Positions 53,059 through 63,285 of a stretch of DNA of 64,000 bases are shown here, in pieces. Position 1 is the stretch's first letter. Every line of letters starts with the position of its first letter. The position numbers and the translations under genes are program-made. The notes beneath the pieces were generated by a model. The model did not search any database. It was not told where the DNA came from and saw nothing but the letters and a program-made list of their open reading frames with translations. The DNA is from Sphingopyxis sp. H053 (GTDB lineage Bacteria > Pseudomonadota > Alphaproteobacteria > Sphingomonadales > Sphingomonadaceae): the NCBI RefSeq assembly GCF_001468225.1, contig NZ_LNRU01000007.1:241001-305000 (forward strand), read 5' to 3'.

Positions 53059-54987
53059 TTAGAGTTGGCGCTTCGCCGCCAGCAGCCGGTCGAACCAGTC
53101 GGGACCAGCCGCGGTTTTTTCGAGATGCGGCCAGCGCAGCCCGCCATGATAGTCGATCTCGATATTGCGATAGCGCCCGCCGCGCTCGACGAGCAGCCGC
53201 ACCGGGGTCTTGGCGTCGGTCGCGGCGCGAATCGCGGCCTCGATCCGCTCGCGGCTGTAGCTCAGCCCGTCGACCGCGACGATCTTCGTGCCGTTGACGA
53301 TGTCCGCCTTGAACGCCGCGCCGTCCCACAAAATGCCGGTCGCGACGCCGTCCTTGTCGATCGTCATCCCGAGCGAATGGGTGAGGTCGGTGTTCTTCGC
53401 CTGCGCCATGCGGTCGCGGTCATAGACGTTGGGCGCGTCGCGCCAGACGAGGCGGTATCCCGCGCGTTCGATCCCGCCGGTGGGGGCGGGCTGCCCGCTC
53501 GCCTGCATGCGTTCGCGCAGGAAGCGCGCCCAGTCATAAGGATGGACGGCGTTCAGCGCGGCGACGACATCGTCGAAATCATAGGTATCCTGCCCGAAAT
53601 CGCCCTCGCGCCCGCCGAAAAAGGCGCGCGCGAAATCGTCGAGGCTTTTCGCGTTGTTCGTCGCCTGGCGGATCAGCATGTCCGCCTCGAGCCACATCAG
53701 CGAGCCTTCGTTGTAATAATCCTCGCTGCGTGACCAGCTGGAGAAGGGCTTGGGCTTGCGCGCGGCGATCACCGGGTCGAGCGTCGTGTCCTCGACCGGG
53801 CGCCACTCGCGCCCCGGCTGGGCGCTGTAGTAACCGGCGTTGGTCGCCCATTCGGCGAGGATCATTTCCTTCGACTGCATCCCCGATCGGCCGGCGAGGA
53901 CCAGATCCCAGAAGCTCGTCTGGCCTTCGTAGACCCACAGCAGATTGCCCTGCATCGGGGTGCGATAGTCGGGGGTCCAGAGCTTGTCGGGGCGGCGGTA
54001 TTTGCCGTTCCAGCTGTGCGTCAGCTCGTGCGGCAGCAGTCCGCGCTCGCTGTCATTGTCGTTCCATTTGGTGAAATAGTCGGGGTTGCGGCTGTTCTCG
54101 CTCGACCGATGATGTTCGAGCCCGATGCCGCCGAGTTCGTCGGTGAGCGCGAGCAGGAATTCATAGCGGTCGAAATGACGGATGCCGAACAGCGCGACGG
54201 CTTCGGACACGAGCGCGGCGTGTCGCGCGATATGGTCGGGACTCGCCTCGAGATATTTGGCTTCGTCGGCGACGACGTTGAGCGTCACTCTGTTGCCGAG
54301 GTCCCATTTGCGGAAAAATTTGCCCGCGAACATCGGGCTGTCGACGAGCACCTCATAATTGGTCGGGGCGAAGCTGTAGCGGTTGCCCGAAACCTTGAGC
54401 CCGTCGAGCGCCGAGGCGCCGGTCCAGCCGTCGGGCAGCGTGACTTCGAGCTGCACCGGGATCGCGCGGGTGAAATAGCCCGCGGGATAGAGGCTGACCT
54501 GTTCCCATTGCAGGTTCATCATCGCCGGGGTGACGACGACGCGGCCTTCGCTCGTGCGCGTCGGCGACAGGAAGTCGAAGGTGACGTCGATGCTCTTCGT
54601 GCCCGCGGGCACGTCGACGTCGAAAGCGTAGACGTCGGTCGGCTGGCGCGTCCAGGCCAGCGGCTTGCCGCCTGCGCTGGCCTTGAAACCCGCCATTTCG
54701 GCGATCGCGCCGCGCGGGGCGTGCTTGCCGGGCAGCCATTCGGGATAGAGCAGGGTCAGCTTGCCCGCCTTCGCGACCGGAATCGTCTGGCGCACATGAA
54801 AGATGCCGCGCGCGAAGTCGGTCGCGTCGACCTTCAGCTGCATCATGCCCGGATAAGGTTTGTCGGCGGGCAGCGGGATCGTCAGCGGCTGGACGACCGG
54901 CTGCGGGCGGCTGTTGCCGTCCTGGGCGTAGGCAGCGGGGGCGACGAGAAGAAAGAGGGCGGGTGCGACGAACAGTGCTTTTTTCAT
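53059..54987 (-). CDS. M61 family glycyl-aminopeptidase-type metalloprotease with PDZ
   Basis: 642 residues with a signal peptide (about 1-22, ending AYA-Q). The zinc motif HELTH is at 320-324 in [16 protein letters not shown]; the peptidase M61 N-terminal domain precedes it and [10 protein letters not shown] follows. A C-terminal PDZ-like domain (about 545-615) is present. M61 peptidases cleave Gly- or Ala-rich peptides; this one is periplasmic or secreted. Confidence 0.92.
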   Translation of the reverse strand: MKKALFVAPALFLLVAPAAYAQDGNSRPQPVVQPLTIPLPADKPYPGMMQLKVDATDFARGIFHVRQTIPVAKAGKLTLLYPEWLPGKHAPRGAIAEMAGFKASAGGKPLAWTRQPTDVYAFDVDVPAGTKSIDVTFDFLSPTRTSEGRVVVTPAMMNLQWEQVSLYPAGYFTRAIPVQLEVTLPDGWTGASALDGLKVSGNRYSFAPTNYEVLVDSPMFAGKFFRKWDLGNRVTLNVVADEAKYLEASPDHIARHAALVSEAVALFGIRHFDRYEFLLALTDELGGIGLEHHRSSENSRNPDYFTKWNDNDSERGLLPHELTHSWNGKYRRPDKLWTPDYRTPMQGNLLWVYEGQTSFWDLVLAGRSGMQSKEMILAEWATNAGYYSAQPGREWRPVEDTTLDPVIAARKPKPFSSWSRSEDYYNEGSLMWLEADMLIRQATNNAKSLDDFARAFFGGREGDFGQDTYDFDDVVAALNAVHPYDWARFLRERMQASGQPAPTGGIERAGYRLVWRDAPNVYDRDRMAQAKNTDLTHSLGMTIDKDGVATGILWDGAAFKADIVNGTKIVAVDGLSYSRERIEAAIRAATDAKTPVRLLVERGGRYRNIEIDYHGGLRWPHLEKTAAGPDWFDRLLAAKRQL

Positions 54988-55080
54988 GCCGCACCTCTGC
55001 CGCCAAATGAAGCACAGGTCCAGCGGCCGCTCTGCAAGCGCACTTTGCCTTTCGACGAAAAACCATTAGATGCGCCGGCC

Positions 55081-56334
55081 ATGAGCAAGGACAAAAGCGC
55101 GAAAATCCCGACCCCGCAGGCGGTACGCGGCACCCAGGACATGCTTGGCGATTTCGCCGACCGTTTCGCGCACGTCGTCGAGACGTTCGAACGCGTGCGC
55201 CGCCTCTATGGATACAAGCGCATCGAGGTGCCGGTGATCGAGCCCACCGCGGTGTTTGCGCGTTCCTTGGGCGAGACCACCGACGTCGTGTCGAAGGAAA
55301 TGTATTCGTTCGACGATCGCGGCGGCGAATCGATCACATTGCGCCCCGAATTCACCGCCGGCATCGCGCGTGCCTATGTCACCAACGGCTGGCAGCAATT
55401 CGCGCCGCTGAAGGTCGCGACGCACGGCCCGCTATTCCGTTATGAGCGTCCGCAAAAGGGGCGTTATCGCCAGTTCCACCAGCTCGACGCCGAAGTGCTC
55501 GGCAGCGACAGCCCGCTGGCCGATGCCGAGCTGCTGGTGTTCGCCGACCAGCTCCTGAAAGAGCTTGGTATCAACGAGGGCGTTACGCTGACGCTCAATA
55601 CGCTCGGCGATGCGGCGAGCCGCGACGGTTGGCGCGCGGCGCTGGTCGAGCATTTCGAAGCGCACCGCGGCGATTTGTCCGAAGACAGTCTCGCACGGCT
55701 CGACAAGAATCCGCTGCGCATCCTCGACAGCAAAGATCCGAAGGACCGCCCGATCGCCGACAGCGCGCCCGATATCGACGCGTTCCTTACGAGCGAGGCG
55801 CAGAATTTCTTCGGTGCCGTCACCGCGGGCCTCGACGCCGCGGGCGTCGCGTGGGAACGCAATGCGCGGCTCGTACGCGGACTCGACTATTATCGCCACA
55901 CCGCGTTCGAATTCGTCACCGATCGGCTCGGCGCGCAGGGCACCGTGCTCGGCGGCGGACGCTATGACGGGCTGATCGAGAATCTTGGCGGACCGCCGAC
56001 CCCGGCGGTCGGCTGGGCAGCAGGGATCGAGCGGCTGGCGATGTTGCTCGCGGACGATGTGATCGACACCCGGCTCGATGCCGTGATCGCTGTTGAGGAC
56101 GACGCAGAGCTTGCGTTCGCAACTAAGGCACTCGCGGCTCTTCGGGCTGGCGGCTTTTCGTCGGAGATCGTGGCGACTGGTTCGCCGCGCAAACGATTCG
56201 ACAAGGCGGCTAAGATACCCGCGCGCGCACTGATTTCAGTTGGTGTACGAGATGGCCAACGCTTTACTCGAAGCAAGACTGACGGCAGCGAAATTGCGGC
56301 CCGCGTGGATGCCTTCTTCCTTTCGATCGCCTGA
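55081..56334 (+). CDS. hisS: Histidyl-tRNA synthetase
   Basis: 417 residues from ATG 55081. Class II motifs are visible: motif 2 in [24 protein letters not shown], the His-binding loops [16 protein letters not shown] and [15 protein letters not shown], and the motif 3 region [15 protein letters not shown]. The C-terminal anticodon-binding domain follows. It attaches histidine to tRNA-His. The stop overlaps the prfA start (TGATG), and hisS-prfA-prmC form a coupled unit. Confidence 0.97.
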   Translation: MSKDKSAKIPTPQAVRGTQDMLGDFADRFAHVVETFERVRRLYGYKRIEVPVIEPTAVFARSLGETTDVVSKEMYSFDDRGGESITLRPEFTAGIARAYVTNGWQQFAPLKVATHGPLFRYERPQKGRYRQFHQLDAEVLGSDSPLADAELLVFADQLLKELGINEGVTLTLNTLGDAASRDGWRAALVEHFEAHRGDLSEDSLARLDKNPLRILDSKDPKDRPIADSAPDIDAFLTSEAQNFFGAVTAGLDAAGVAWERNARLVRGLDYYRHTAFEFVTDRLGAQGTVLGGGRYDGLIENLGGPPTPAVGWAAGIERLAMLLADDVIDTRLDAVIAVEDDAELAFATKALAALRAGGFSSEIVATGSPRKRFDKAAKIPARALISVGVRDGQRFTRSKTDGSEIAARVDAFFLSIA

Positions 56335-57401
56335 TGACCAACGTTTCCGAAAGACAGATCGACGCGATCATCGAGCGTCACGCCGCGTTGCAGGCGCGCA
56401 TGGCGACGGGCGACATGGCACCCGCCGATTTCGTCGCGGCGTCGAAGGAGTTTGCCGAGCTCGAACCCGTCGCGACCGCGGCGCGCGAGGTTGTGCGGCT
56501 GCGCGGCGAACTCGTCTCGCTGAACGAAATGCTCGCCGATCCCGAGATGAAGGCGATGGCGGCCGAGGAACTCGCCGCGGTCGAAGAGGCTTTGCCCGCC
56601 GCCGAGCATGGTCTCGCGATCAAATTGCTCCCCAAGGACGTTGCCGACGAACGCGCGGCGATGCTCGAAATCCGCGCCGGGACCGGTGGCGACGAGGCGG
56701 CGCTGTTCGCGGGCGATCTGCTGCGCATGTACAGCCGCTACGCCGACGGACAGGGCTGGAAGGTCGAAGTCATTTCGGCGAACGAGGCCGAGGTCGGCGG
56801 GTATAAGGAAGTCGTCGCGTCGGTAACCGGGCAGGGCGTGTTCGCGAAGCTCAAGTTCGAGAGCGGCGTCCACCGCGTCCAGCGCGTTCCCGCGACCGAA
56901 AGCCAGGGGCGCATCCACACCAGCGCCGCGACGGTCGCGGTGCTGCCCGAGGCCGAGGAGGTCGATGTCGCGATCAACGACAGCGACCTCAAGATCGACA
57001 TCTATCGCGCATCGGGCGCGGGCGGCCAGCACGTCAACACGACCGATTCGGCGATCCGCATCACACATATCCCGTCGGGGCTCGTCGTCATCCAGCAGGA
57101 CCAGCGTAGCCAGCACAAGAATCGCGCCAAGGCGATGCAGGTGCTGCGTGCGCGGCTCTATGACCTCGAGCGCGAGAAGATCCACAGCGCCGAGGCGTCG
57201 GCGCGCAAGTTGATGGTCGGGTCGGGCGACCGCTCCGAACGCATCCGCACCTATAATTTCCCGCAGGGGCGCGTGACCGATCACCGCATTAACCTGACGC
57301 TCCACCGCCTGCCCGAAATACTCGAAGGCGCGATGGACGAGCTGATCGACGCGCTGATCGCCGAGGATCAGGCCCAGCGGCTGGCGGGATTGGGTGACTG
57401 A
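56334..57401 (+). CDS. prfA: Peptide chain release factor 1
   Basis: 355 residues. The anticodon-mimic PAT tripeptide is at 186-188 (RVPATES) and the catalytic GGQ at 230-232 ([12 protein letters not shown]). It releases peptides at UAA and UAG. The start overlaps the hisS stop by one base, and its stop lies inside prmC. Confidence 0.97.
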   Translation: MTNVSERQIDAIIERHAALQARMATGDMAPADFVAASKEFAELEPVATAAREVVRLRGELVSLNEMLADPEMKAMAAEELAAVEEALPAAEHGLAIKLLPKDVADERAAMLEIRAGTGGDEAALFAGDLLRMYSRYADGQGWKVEVISANEAEVGGYKEVVASVTGQGVFAKLKFESGVHRVQRVPATESQGRIHTSAATVAVLPEAEEVDVAINDSDLKIDIYRASGAGGQHVNTTDSAIRITHIPSGLVVIQQDQRSQHKNRAKAMQVLRARLYDLEREKIHSAEASARKLMVGSGDRSERIRTYNFPQGRVTDHRINLTLHRLPEILEGAMDELIDALIAEDQAQRLAGLGD

Positions 57402-58218
57402 CGTCGCGGCCGCGCTGCGCGACGCGGCGCAGCGGCTGGCGGCGGTGTCCGATACGCCGCGCCTCGATGCCGAACTCTTGATGGCGCATGCGCTGGGCGT
57501 CGAGCGGCAGGCGCTGCTGCTCGATCCCGCGCGTTTTGCCGTGCCCGAGGGTTTCGCGGCGCTAATCGAACGCCGCCTGCGGTACGAGCCGGTCGCCTAT
57601 ATCGTCGGCTATCGCGATTTCTGGACGATTCGGCTGGCGGTCGGCGCCGGCGCGCTGATCCCGCGGCCTGATAGCGAGACGTTGATCGAAGCGGCGACCC
57701 AGCATTTCGGCGATCGCGCGCCGCGCCATGTGCTCGATCTGGGCACCGGCCCGGGAACCCTCCTCCTCGCGGCGCTGGCCGAATGGCCCCGCGCGACGGG
57801 GCTGGGGATCGACGCGAGCGACGCGGCGCTGGTCTATGCGCGCGCCAATGCCGATGCGCTGGGTTTGGCGGATCGCAGCGAATTTCGATCGGGCGATTGG
57901 AGCGCGGGCCTTGACGGCCAGTTCGACCTCATCCTCTGCAACCCGCCCTATATTGCCGATTCCGAAGCGCTGATGCCCGACGTCGCCGGTCACGAGCCCG
58001 CGAGCGCGCTTTTCGCGGGCGCCGATGGACTCGACGATTATCGCCGCATCATCCCCGATTTGCCGCGCCTTTTGGCGCCCGGGGGTCTCGCGGCCCTTGA
58101 AATCGGGCACACACAACATATCTCGGTTGGTGAGCTCGCCGAAACCGCGGGATTCAAGGTCGCTTGCAGACAGGATCTCGGTGGCCGCGACAGGGCGCTT
58201 TTGCTGACCCGCGCCTGA
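57394..58218 (+). CDS. prmC: Release factor glutamine methyltransferase
   Basis: 274 residues, GTG start overlapping the end of prfA by eight bases. The SAM-binding DLGTGPG is at 115-121 and the catalytic NPPY at 183-186. It methylates the GGQ glutamine of release factors, exactly the protein encoded upstream. The overlap fixes the start. Confidence 0.95.
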   Translation: MTDVAAALRDAAQRLAAVSDTPRLDAELLMAHALGVERQALLLDPARFAVPEGFAALIERRLRYEPVAYIVGYRDFWTIRLAVGAGALIPRPDSETLIEAATQHFGDRAPRHVLDLGTGPGTLLLAALAEWPRATGLGIDASDAALVYARANADALGLADRSEFRSGDWSAGLDGQFDLILCNPPYIADSEALMPDVAGHEPASALFAGADGLDDYRRIIPDLPRLLAPGGLAALEIGHTQHISVGELAETAGFKVACRQDLGGRDRALLLTRA

Positions 58219-58477
58219 CGGCCCCACAAGAATTTGCTTGGTTTCCGCTACAAAGCGCGGTAGGGGCGGCTTACAGACCTGATCGGGGTCCCTTTGGCGA
58301 TGCGGACAGCATCGATACTGGTCCGGCTGGTCTGCTTCCCACTTACGATGCTGGCGCGGGACCGTGGGGTCCGGTGCAAGCGGTAAAGGGCAAGGCCGCG
58401 CAAGGAGCGCGGGCACGACGCGCAGGTGGCGCGGTCGGCCAAAAGGGGTTGGCATAGCTTATTAGCTTATCGACAGG
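58219..58477 (+). other. Structured leader region upstream of the DUF4167 gene
   Basis: A 259-bp gap without a convincing gene. It contains CAGACC (58274-58279) facing GGTCTG (58329-58334) around an inner hairpin CGATGC-GGACA-GCATCG (58298-58314), and a second hairpin GGACC-GTGG-GGTCC (58359-58372). This may be an untranslated leader with folded structure or a small RNA. Confidence 0.35.
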
Positions 58478-59404
58478 ATGTCTCAGTTGAACATGAACAA
58501 CCGACAGAACGGTCGCCGTCGCGGCCGTAACAACAACAGCAACAACAATAATCGGCCGCAGTCGGGTGGGCGCGGGGGTGTTGACCAGGCCAACCGCATC
58601 GACAGCCGCGCGCGCGGCAACGGCGCCCAGATGATCGAGAAATACCGCAACCTCGCGCGCGACGCGCAGCTTGCCGGCGACCGGGTCCAGACCGAATATT
58701 ATCTGCAGTTCGCCGACCATTATTTCCGCGTCGTGAGCGACTTCCGCGCCCGCCAGGAAGAAAAGGCCGCGGCGAACGGACAGGAACGCAGCCACGACCG
58801 CAGCCGCGAGATTCGCGGCGTCGAGGATTTCGACGGCCACGACGATACCGACAGCGATTTCGAAGCCGACACCGGCCGCGACGACGGCGACAATGGCGAC
58901 GACCGCGGCGAGCGGAACGAGCGCGGCAATGATCGGGGCGACCGCAACGATCGCAATGACCGCGGCCAGCGCGACAATCGCGGCAACCGCGAACCGCGCG
59001 GCGACCGCGACGACGACAATCGCGGCAATCGCGAACCGCGCGGCAACCGCGACGATGACAATCGCGGCAACCGCCAGCCGGCCCGCGCGCGTCCCGTCCG
59101 CAACCGCGACGAGGACGAAGCGCAGGGCGACCGCAATGATCGCAGCGAAGCCCCCGTACGCGAAGAAATTGCCGAGCAGGAACCCGCTCCGCGTCCCGCG
59201 CGCCGCCCGGCGCGCCGTCCGCGTCAGGAAGACAGCGCCGACAATGGCGATGCCGGGATCGACACCGCCGTTCTGCCGCCGGCGATCGGCCGCCCCGAAC
59301 GCAGCGCCGAAAGCGATGCCGCCGATGAAGCGCCCGCCGCCAAGCCGCGCCGTACGCGCCGCACGCTGGCGACGCGCAACACCGACGTCGAAGCGGCCGA
59401 ATAA
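58478..59404 (+). CDS. DUF4167 domain protein with Arg/Asp/Asn-rich tail
   Basis: 308 residues; a start at ATG 58493 (MNNRQNGRRRGRN) is also possible and common in relatives. The N-terminal DUF4167 domain (about 35-90, GNGAQMIEKYRNLARDAQ, YLQFADHYFRVV) follows a basic Asn-rich leader. The rest is low-complexity RGDRND-type sequence with tandem repeats, then a basic end. DUF4167 is alphaproteobacterial, usually beside prmC, with unknown function; the composition suggests RNA binding. Confidence 0.88.
   Translation: MSQLNMNNRQNGRRRGRNNNSNNNNRPQSGGRGGVDQANRIDSRARGNGAQMIEKYRNLARDAQLAGDRVQTEYYLQFADHYFRVVSDFRARQEEKAAANGQERSHDRSREIRGVEDFDGHDDTDSDFEADTGRDDGDNGDDRGERNERGNDRGDRNDRNDRGQRDNRGNREPRGDRDDDNRGNREPRGNRDDDNRGNRQPARARPVRNRDEDEAQGDRNDRSEAPVREEIAEQEPAPRPARRPARRPRQEDSADNGDAGIDTAVLPPAIGRPERSAESDAADEAPAAKPRRTRRTLATRNTDVEAAE
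58973..59080 (+). repeat. 42-bp tandem repeat inside the DUF4167 gene
   Basis: About 2.6 copies of a 42-bp unit encoding 14 residues (DNRGNREPRGDRDD). It is in frame and protein-coding, so copy number can vary without breaking the reading frame. Confidence 0.7.
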
Positions 59405-59446
59405 GTCAGCGATTTCACGCTGGTTTTTCCGATTCGCATGACATAG

Positions 59447-59480
59447 CCTCCCCGCGGGATATCCTGCGGGGAGGTTTTTT
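59447..59480 (+). terminator. Intrinsic terminator abutting the DUF4139 start codon
   Basis: CCTCCCCGC (59447-59455) pairs perfectly with GCGGGGAGG (59466-59474), followed by six T (59475-59480). The ATG of the next gene is the very next base. The 3' arm (GGGGAGG) is also the only Shine-Dalgarno for that gene, so the stem would hide it. Confidence 0.8.
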
Positions 59481-60866
59481 ATGCGCGTGTTGGCTTTGGC
59501 CTGTTTGCCGCTGCTCGTCGGCGGGACGTCGACCGCCCTTTTCGCGCAGGACGCGGCGACCGGCAACGCCCAGGGCGATGTCGCGGTCACCATCTATAAT
59601 AATGGTCAGTCACTCGTGCAGGACGACCGCCAGCTCAGCGTCGCCGCCGGGCGCAACCGCATCGAGTTCCCCGACGTGTCCGCGCGCATCCGCCCCGAGA
59701 CGGTGACGCTCTCGGGCCCCGGTATCGGCATCGTCGAACAGAATTTCGATTTCGACCTGCTCACCCCCGACAAGCTGATGGACAAGGCGGTCGGCCAGTC
59801 GATCACCCTCGTCCGCACCAACCCCGCAACCGGCGCCGAACGCACCGAGCGCGCGAAGGTGCTCGCGGCGAACGGCGGCATCGTGCTTCAGATCGGCGAA
59901 CGGATCGAGGTGCTGCGCGACGACGGCCTGCCGGTGCGCGCGGTGTTCGACCGGCTGCCGCCCAATCTGCGCGCGCGCCCGACGCTGTCGGTGACGGTCG
60001 ACGCGGCCAATGCGGGAACCGTCCCGGCGCGGCTGTCCTATCTCACCCCGAACCTCAGCTGGACCGCCGACTATGTCGCGCTGTTCGACGCCGCAAAGGG
60101 CGCGATGGATATTCAGGGCTGGGTGACGCTGACCAACAGCACGGGCACAACCTTCAGCAATGCACGCACCTTGCTCGTCGCGGGCAGTCCGGGCGGCGGT
60201 GGCGGTTTCCGCCAGATGTCGGGCGCGATGGATTCGGCGGGCACCGAATCGAACGACCGCGAACGGCTCGGCGACTATTATCTCTATCCGCTCGCGCAGC
60301 GCACGACGATCGCCAACGCGCAGCAGAAGCAGGTCAGTTTCCTCGACGTGAAGGGGGCGCCCGCGCGCTCGACCTATGAATATGTCAATCGCTGGCTCGG
60401 CAGCAACAACGAGCCCGTCAGCACCGCGAGCGTGCTGCGTTTCTCGACGTCGCGGCAGGGCGGGCTCGGCGATCAGCTGCCCGCGGGCACGATTCGCGTC
60501 TATATGCGCGACGCGCGCGGCGATCCGCAGTTCATCGGCGAGAATCGCATCGACCACACCCCGATGGGATCGGCGATGTCGCTGCGCACCGGCGATGCCT
60601 TCGACGTGAAGGTGCAGCCGACGGTTGTGTCGCGCACGCGCAAGGGCGATTCGCGCTGGGTGACCAAGATGAAATATATAGTCAGCAACGCGCGGCCTTC
60701 GCCGGTCACGGTGCTGCTCGCGCAGGACGGGCTCTATGGCGACGTCCGGATCAGCGACGAAAGCCTGAAGGGCGAGCGCATTTCGGCCGACCGCGTCGAA
60801 TGGCAGGTGCCCGTGCCCGCGAACGGCAAGGTCGACCTGACCGTCGCATTCGATTCGCGTTACTGA
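59481..60866 (+). CDS. DUF4139 domain exported protein, copy 1
   Basis: 461 residues with a signal peptide (about 1-22, ending LFA-Q). Hallmarks are VAVTIYNNGQSLVQDDRQL near the start, and TVPARLSYLTPNLSWTADYVALFDAAKGAMDIQGWVTLTNSTG in the middle. The end is beta-rich. The family is periplasmic or surface-exposed and has no established function. The start is secure because the signal peptide begins there, yet its ribosome site lies in a terminator. A paralogue follows ten bases later. Confidence 0.85.
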   Translation: MRVLALACLPLLVGGTSTALFAQDAATGNAQGDVAVTIYNNGQSLVQDDRQLSVAAGRNRIEFPDVSARIRPETVTLSGPGIGIVEQNFDFDLLTPDKLMDKAVGQSITLVRTNPATGAERTERAKVLAANGGIVLQIGERIEVLRDDGLPVRAVFDRLPPNLRARPTLSVTVDAANAGTVPARLSYLTPNLSWTADYVALFDAAKGAMDIQGWVTLTNSTGTTFSNARTLLVAGSPGGGGGFRQMSGAMDSAGTESNDRERLGDYYLYPLAQRTTIANAQQKQVSFLDVKGAPARSTYEYVNRWLGSNNEPVSTASVLRFSTSRQGGLGDQLPAGTIRVYMRDARGDPQFIGENRIDHTPMGSAMSLRTGDAFDVKVQPTVVSRTRKGDSRWVTKMKYIVSNARPSPVTVLLAQDGLYGDVRISDESLKGERISADRVEWQVPVPANGKVDLTVAFDSRY

Positions 60867-60876
60867 GATCCACGCG

Positions 60877-62463
60877 ATGCGGGCCTGGCCCCTGTTGACG
60901 TGGGTCACGGCGCTGTTCGCGCCGATGCCCGCGCTTGCCCAGGTTTCGGTACCGATCGCGGTGTCGGCCAAAATCGACGATGCCGCGGTCACCGTCTATC
61001 GCGCGCCGTCGCGCGGCGGCGGGCCGATCGACCCGAACTGGCCGCAGGGCTTCGCCTTCATTACCGAAACGCGCACCGTCACCTTGCCCGCGGGAACCTC
61101 GGTGCTGCGATTCGAAGGCGTGGCTGAAGGGTTGCTGCCCGAAACTGCGGTGCTCAGCGGCCTGCCCGATGGCGTGGTCGAAAAGAATCGCGATGCGCGG
61201 CTGCTGTCGCCCGCGGGGCTCGTCGATGCCTATCTCAAGCGCAGCGTCACCTTGCGGCGCACCAGCCTCGTGACTGGGAAGGTCGTCGAGCAGGATGCGG
61301 TGATCCAGTCGGGGCCGAACGGCGGGGTCATCGTCCAGACCGCGGCCGGGGTCGAGGCGCTCGCCTGTTCGGGCCTGCCCGAGCGGATGCTCTATCCCCG
61401 CGTGCCCAAGGATCTTTCGGCCAAGCCGACGCTGTCGGTCCTTCTCGAAAGCCGCACCGCCCGCACGGTGAAAGTCCAGCTTCTCTATCTCGCCGAAGGG
61501 TTCGACTGGGCCGCCAATTATGTCGCCGACCGCGGCACCGACGGAAAGACGCTGGGGCTGACCGGCTGGATCACCGTCGCGAACGGCGGGGTGACGAGTT
61601 TCCCGGGCGCGCAGCTCAACGTGATCGCGGGCCGCCTCAACAAGATGTACAGCCCGCCGCTGCCGCGCAGCACGCCGGGGCCGCTGGTGCTCAAATGCTG
61701 GCCGATGGACATCACAAGCACGCATCCCTTGTGGGAGCTGCCGCCGATTATCGAGTTCGAGCAGAGCTATGATGAAGATGCGGCGTCGGAGGTGATCGTG
61801 ACGGCGCAGCGCCGCGATCGGCGCGGGATGCCTCCACCGCCGATGATGGTGGCCGCCCCGGCGCCGCCTCCACCGCCTCCGCCGCCGGCCGAGGATCTGG
61901 GCGACCTCAAATTCTATCGCATCCCCTTTCGCGTCGATGTGTCGGCAAAGGGGCAGAAGCAGGTCGCACTGCTCGCGAAGGACAAGGTTGCGGTCGAGCA
62001 GCTTTATGCGGCGACGCTTTATGATTTCATGGCGAACCGGCTTCAGCCTCTCTCCATGCAATTGCGAGTCCAGAACCGCGAGTCCGACGGGTTGGGTCTC
62101 GCGCTGCCCGCCGGTGCGGTGACGGTTTTTGAGACGATCGGCGGGCGACGCCTGCTCGTCGGTGAGGCAAAGATCGGCGACAAGGCAAAGGACGAACGCG
62201 TCGATTATGACCTCGGCCTAAGTCCGGCGGTGCAGTATCTGACCGTTGTGAAGAATGACGCCGATCCGGATTATAAGCTCTGGCAGGTCAAGATAACCAA
62301 CGCCCGGCCCTTCGATGCGGAGGTCGAGATGCTGATCCCCTTCGCGCTCGACCCGACGCCTGAAGGGTGGGAACGGCGGGGAAGCAACTGGGTCTGGCGC
62401 GTGCGCGTTCCCGCGAACGACAGCCTCGTTCAGACTTTCCGGCAAAAGATGAAGGGCGACTGA
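60877..62463 (+). CDS. DUF4139 domain exported protein, copy 2
   Basis: 528 residues with a signal peptide (about 1-21, ending ALA-Q). It shares the DUF4139 layout with the gene ten bases upstream (TVKVQLLYLAEGFDWAANYVADRG, LTGWITVANGG). It differs by a middle insertion with SEVIVTAQRRDRRG, which resembles the TonB-box/plug motif of sphingomonad receptors, and a run of ten prolines. The pair probably acts together; the role is unknown. Confidence 0.84.
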   Translation: MRAWPLLTWVTALFAPMPALAQVSVPIAVSAKIDDAAVTVYRAPSRGGGPIDPNWPQGFAFITETRTVTLPAGTSVLRFEGVAEGLLPETAVLSGLPDGVVEKNRDARLLSPAGLVDAYLKRSVTLRRTSLVTGKVVEQDAVIQSGPNGGVIVQTAAGVEALACSGLPERMLYPRVPKDLSAKPTLSVLLESRTARTVKVQLLYLAEGFDWAANYVADRGTDGKTLGLTGWITVANGGVTSFPGAQLNVIAGRLNKMYSPPLPRSTPGPLVLKCWPMDITSTHPLWELPPIIEFEQSYDEDAASEVIVTAQRRDRRGMPPPPMMVAAPAPPPPPPPPAEDLGDLKFYRIPFRVDVSAKGQKQVALLAKDKVAVEQLYAATLYDFMANRLQPLSMQLRVQNRESDGLGLALPAGAVTVFETIGGRRLLVGEAKIGDKAKDERVDYDLGLSPAVQYLTVVKNDADPDYKLWQVKITNARPFDAEVEMLIPFALDPTPEGWERRGSNWVWRVRVPANDSLVQTFRQKMKGD

Positions 62464-62471
62464 TTCGCCGT

Positions 62472-62864
62472 TCAGACCGGCGGCAGTGCCCGCGGCCGGT
62501 GATTCTCGTCGAGCGCGACGAAGGTGAAGAGCCCCTCGGTCACGCGCTCCTCGGTCCGGCCGCCGTCGCGCGTCGCGATCACTTCGATTCGTATGCCCAT
62601 CGAGGTGCGGCCGCGCCGCTCGAGGTGCGCATAGACCGAGATGATGTCGCGCAGCAGGATAGGCGCGATGAATTCCATCGTCTCGATCGCGACGGTTGCG
62701 ACCGCGCCCTGCGCTTCGCGTCCGGCGACGATGCCGCCGGCGATGTCCATCTGGCTCAATACCCAGCCGCCGAAGATATGGCCGTTGGCGTTGATGTCGG
62801 CGGGGCGGGGGACGACGCGCAGGATCGGGTCGCGCGGGCAGTCGGGCTTATCGTTATCGGTCAT
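62472..62864 (-). CDS. Acyl-CoA thioesterase, YciA/hot-dog type
   Basis: 130 residues. The family core ADINANGHIFGGWVLSQMDIAGG contains the catalytic Asp region, followed by VATVAIETMEFIAPILLRDIIS. YciA-type enzymes hydrolyse many acyl-CoAs. The start overlaps the end of the small membrane protein gene by 11 bp, and it converges on the DUF4139 gene with an 8-bp gap. Confidence 0.92.
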   Translation of the reverse strand: MTDNDKPDCPRDPILRVVPRPADINANGHIFGGWVLSQMDIAGGIVAGREAQGAVATVAIETMEFIAPILLRDIISVYAHLERRGRTSMGIRIEVIATRDGGRTEERVTEGLFTFVALDENHRPRALPPV

Positions 62865-63162
62865 TGTTCATATCCGGGTCGTTTTCAAAAGGGTCTTCGA
62901 TCGATTCGTCGTGGCCGCTGCCGCTCGACAGGAAGACGAGTCCCATCAGCGCCGCACCGAGCATGACCGACAGGCCGACGCCGGCCGCGGTCGCGATGAT
63001 CATATGAATGGTGAGCGCCTCGCCCATGGTAAATCGCAGCCAGCCGAGCGCGCCGACCACGGCGAGCAGCGACACCAGCGCCATGCCTTTCATCAGGCGG
63101 CGATAGCGCGCCCAGGCGACATTCGACGTGTCGCGATTGTCGAGGGGAGAGCGTTTGACCAT
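62854..63162 (-). CDS. Small two-helix membrane protein
   Basis: 102 residues from ATG 63162. Two transmembrane helices (GMALVSLLAVVGALGWL and IIATAAGVGLSVMLGAALMGLVFL) separate a basic N-terminus from an acidic C-terminus (DESIEDPFENDPDMNND). I recognise no function. Its end overlaps the thioesterase start, so the two form a unit. Confidence 0.8.
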   Translation of the reverse strand: MVKRSPLDNRDTSNVAWARYRRLMKGMALVSLLAVVGALGWLRFTMGEALTIHMIIATAAGVGLSVMLGAALMGLVFLSSGSGHDESIEDPFENDPDMNNDR

Positions 63163-63285
63163 GGTGCTTCCATGAACCAAGCCGCCGCCGCGGCCAAGCG
63201 CCATCGCGGCGGACCGGGGCGTTTCGTTCGCCAAGCGAATCATGTTAGGCTCGCCCCGCAACAGATAGAGACGGGAGCGGCACCT

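Noticed and set aside
58973..59080. Tandem repeats as a CRISPR-like array
   Set aside because: The units are adjacent, in frame and coding within the DUF4167 protein; there are no spacers.
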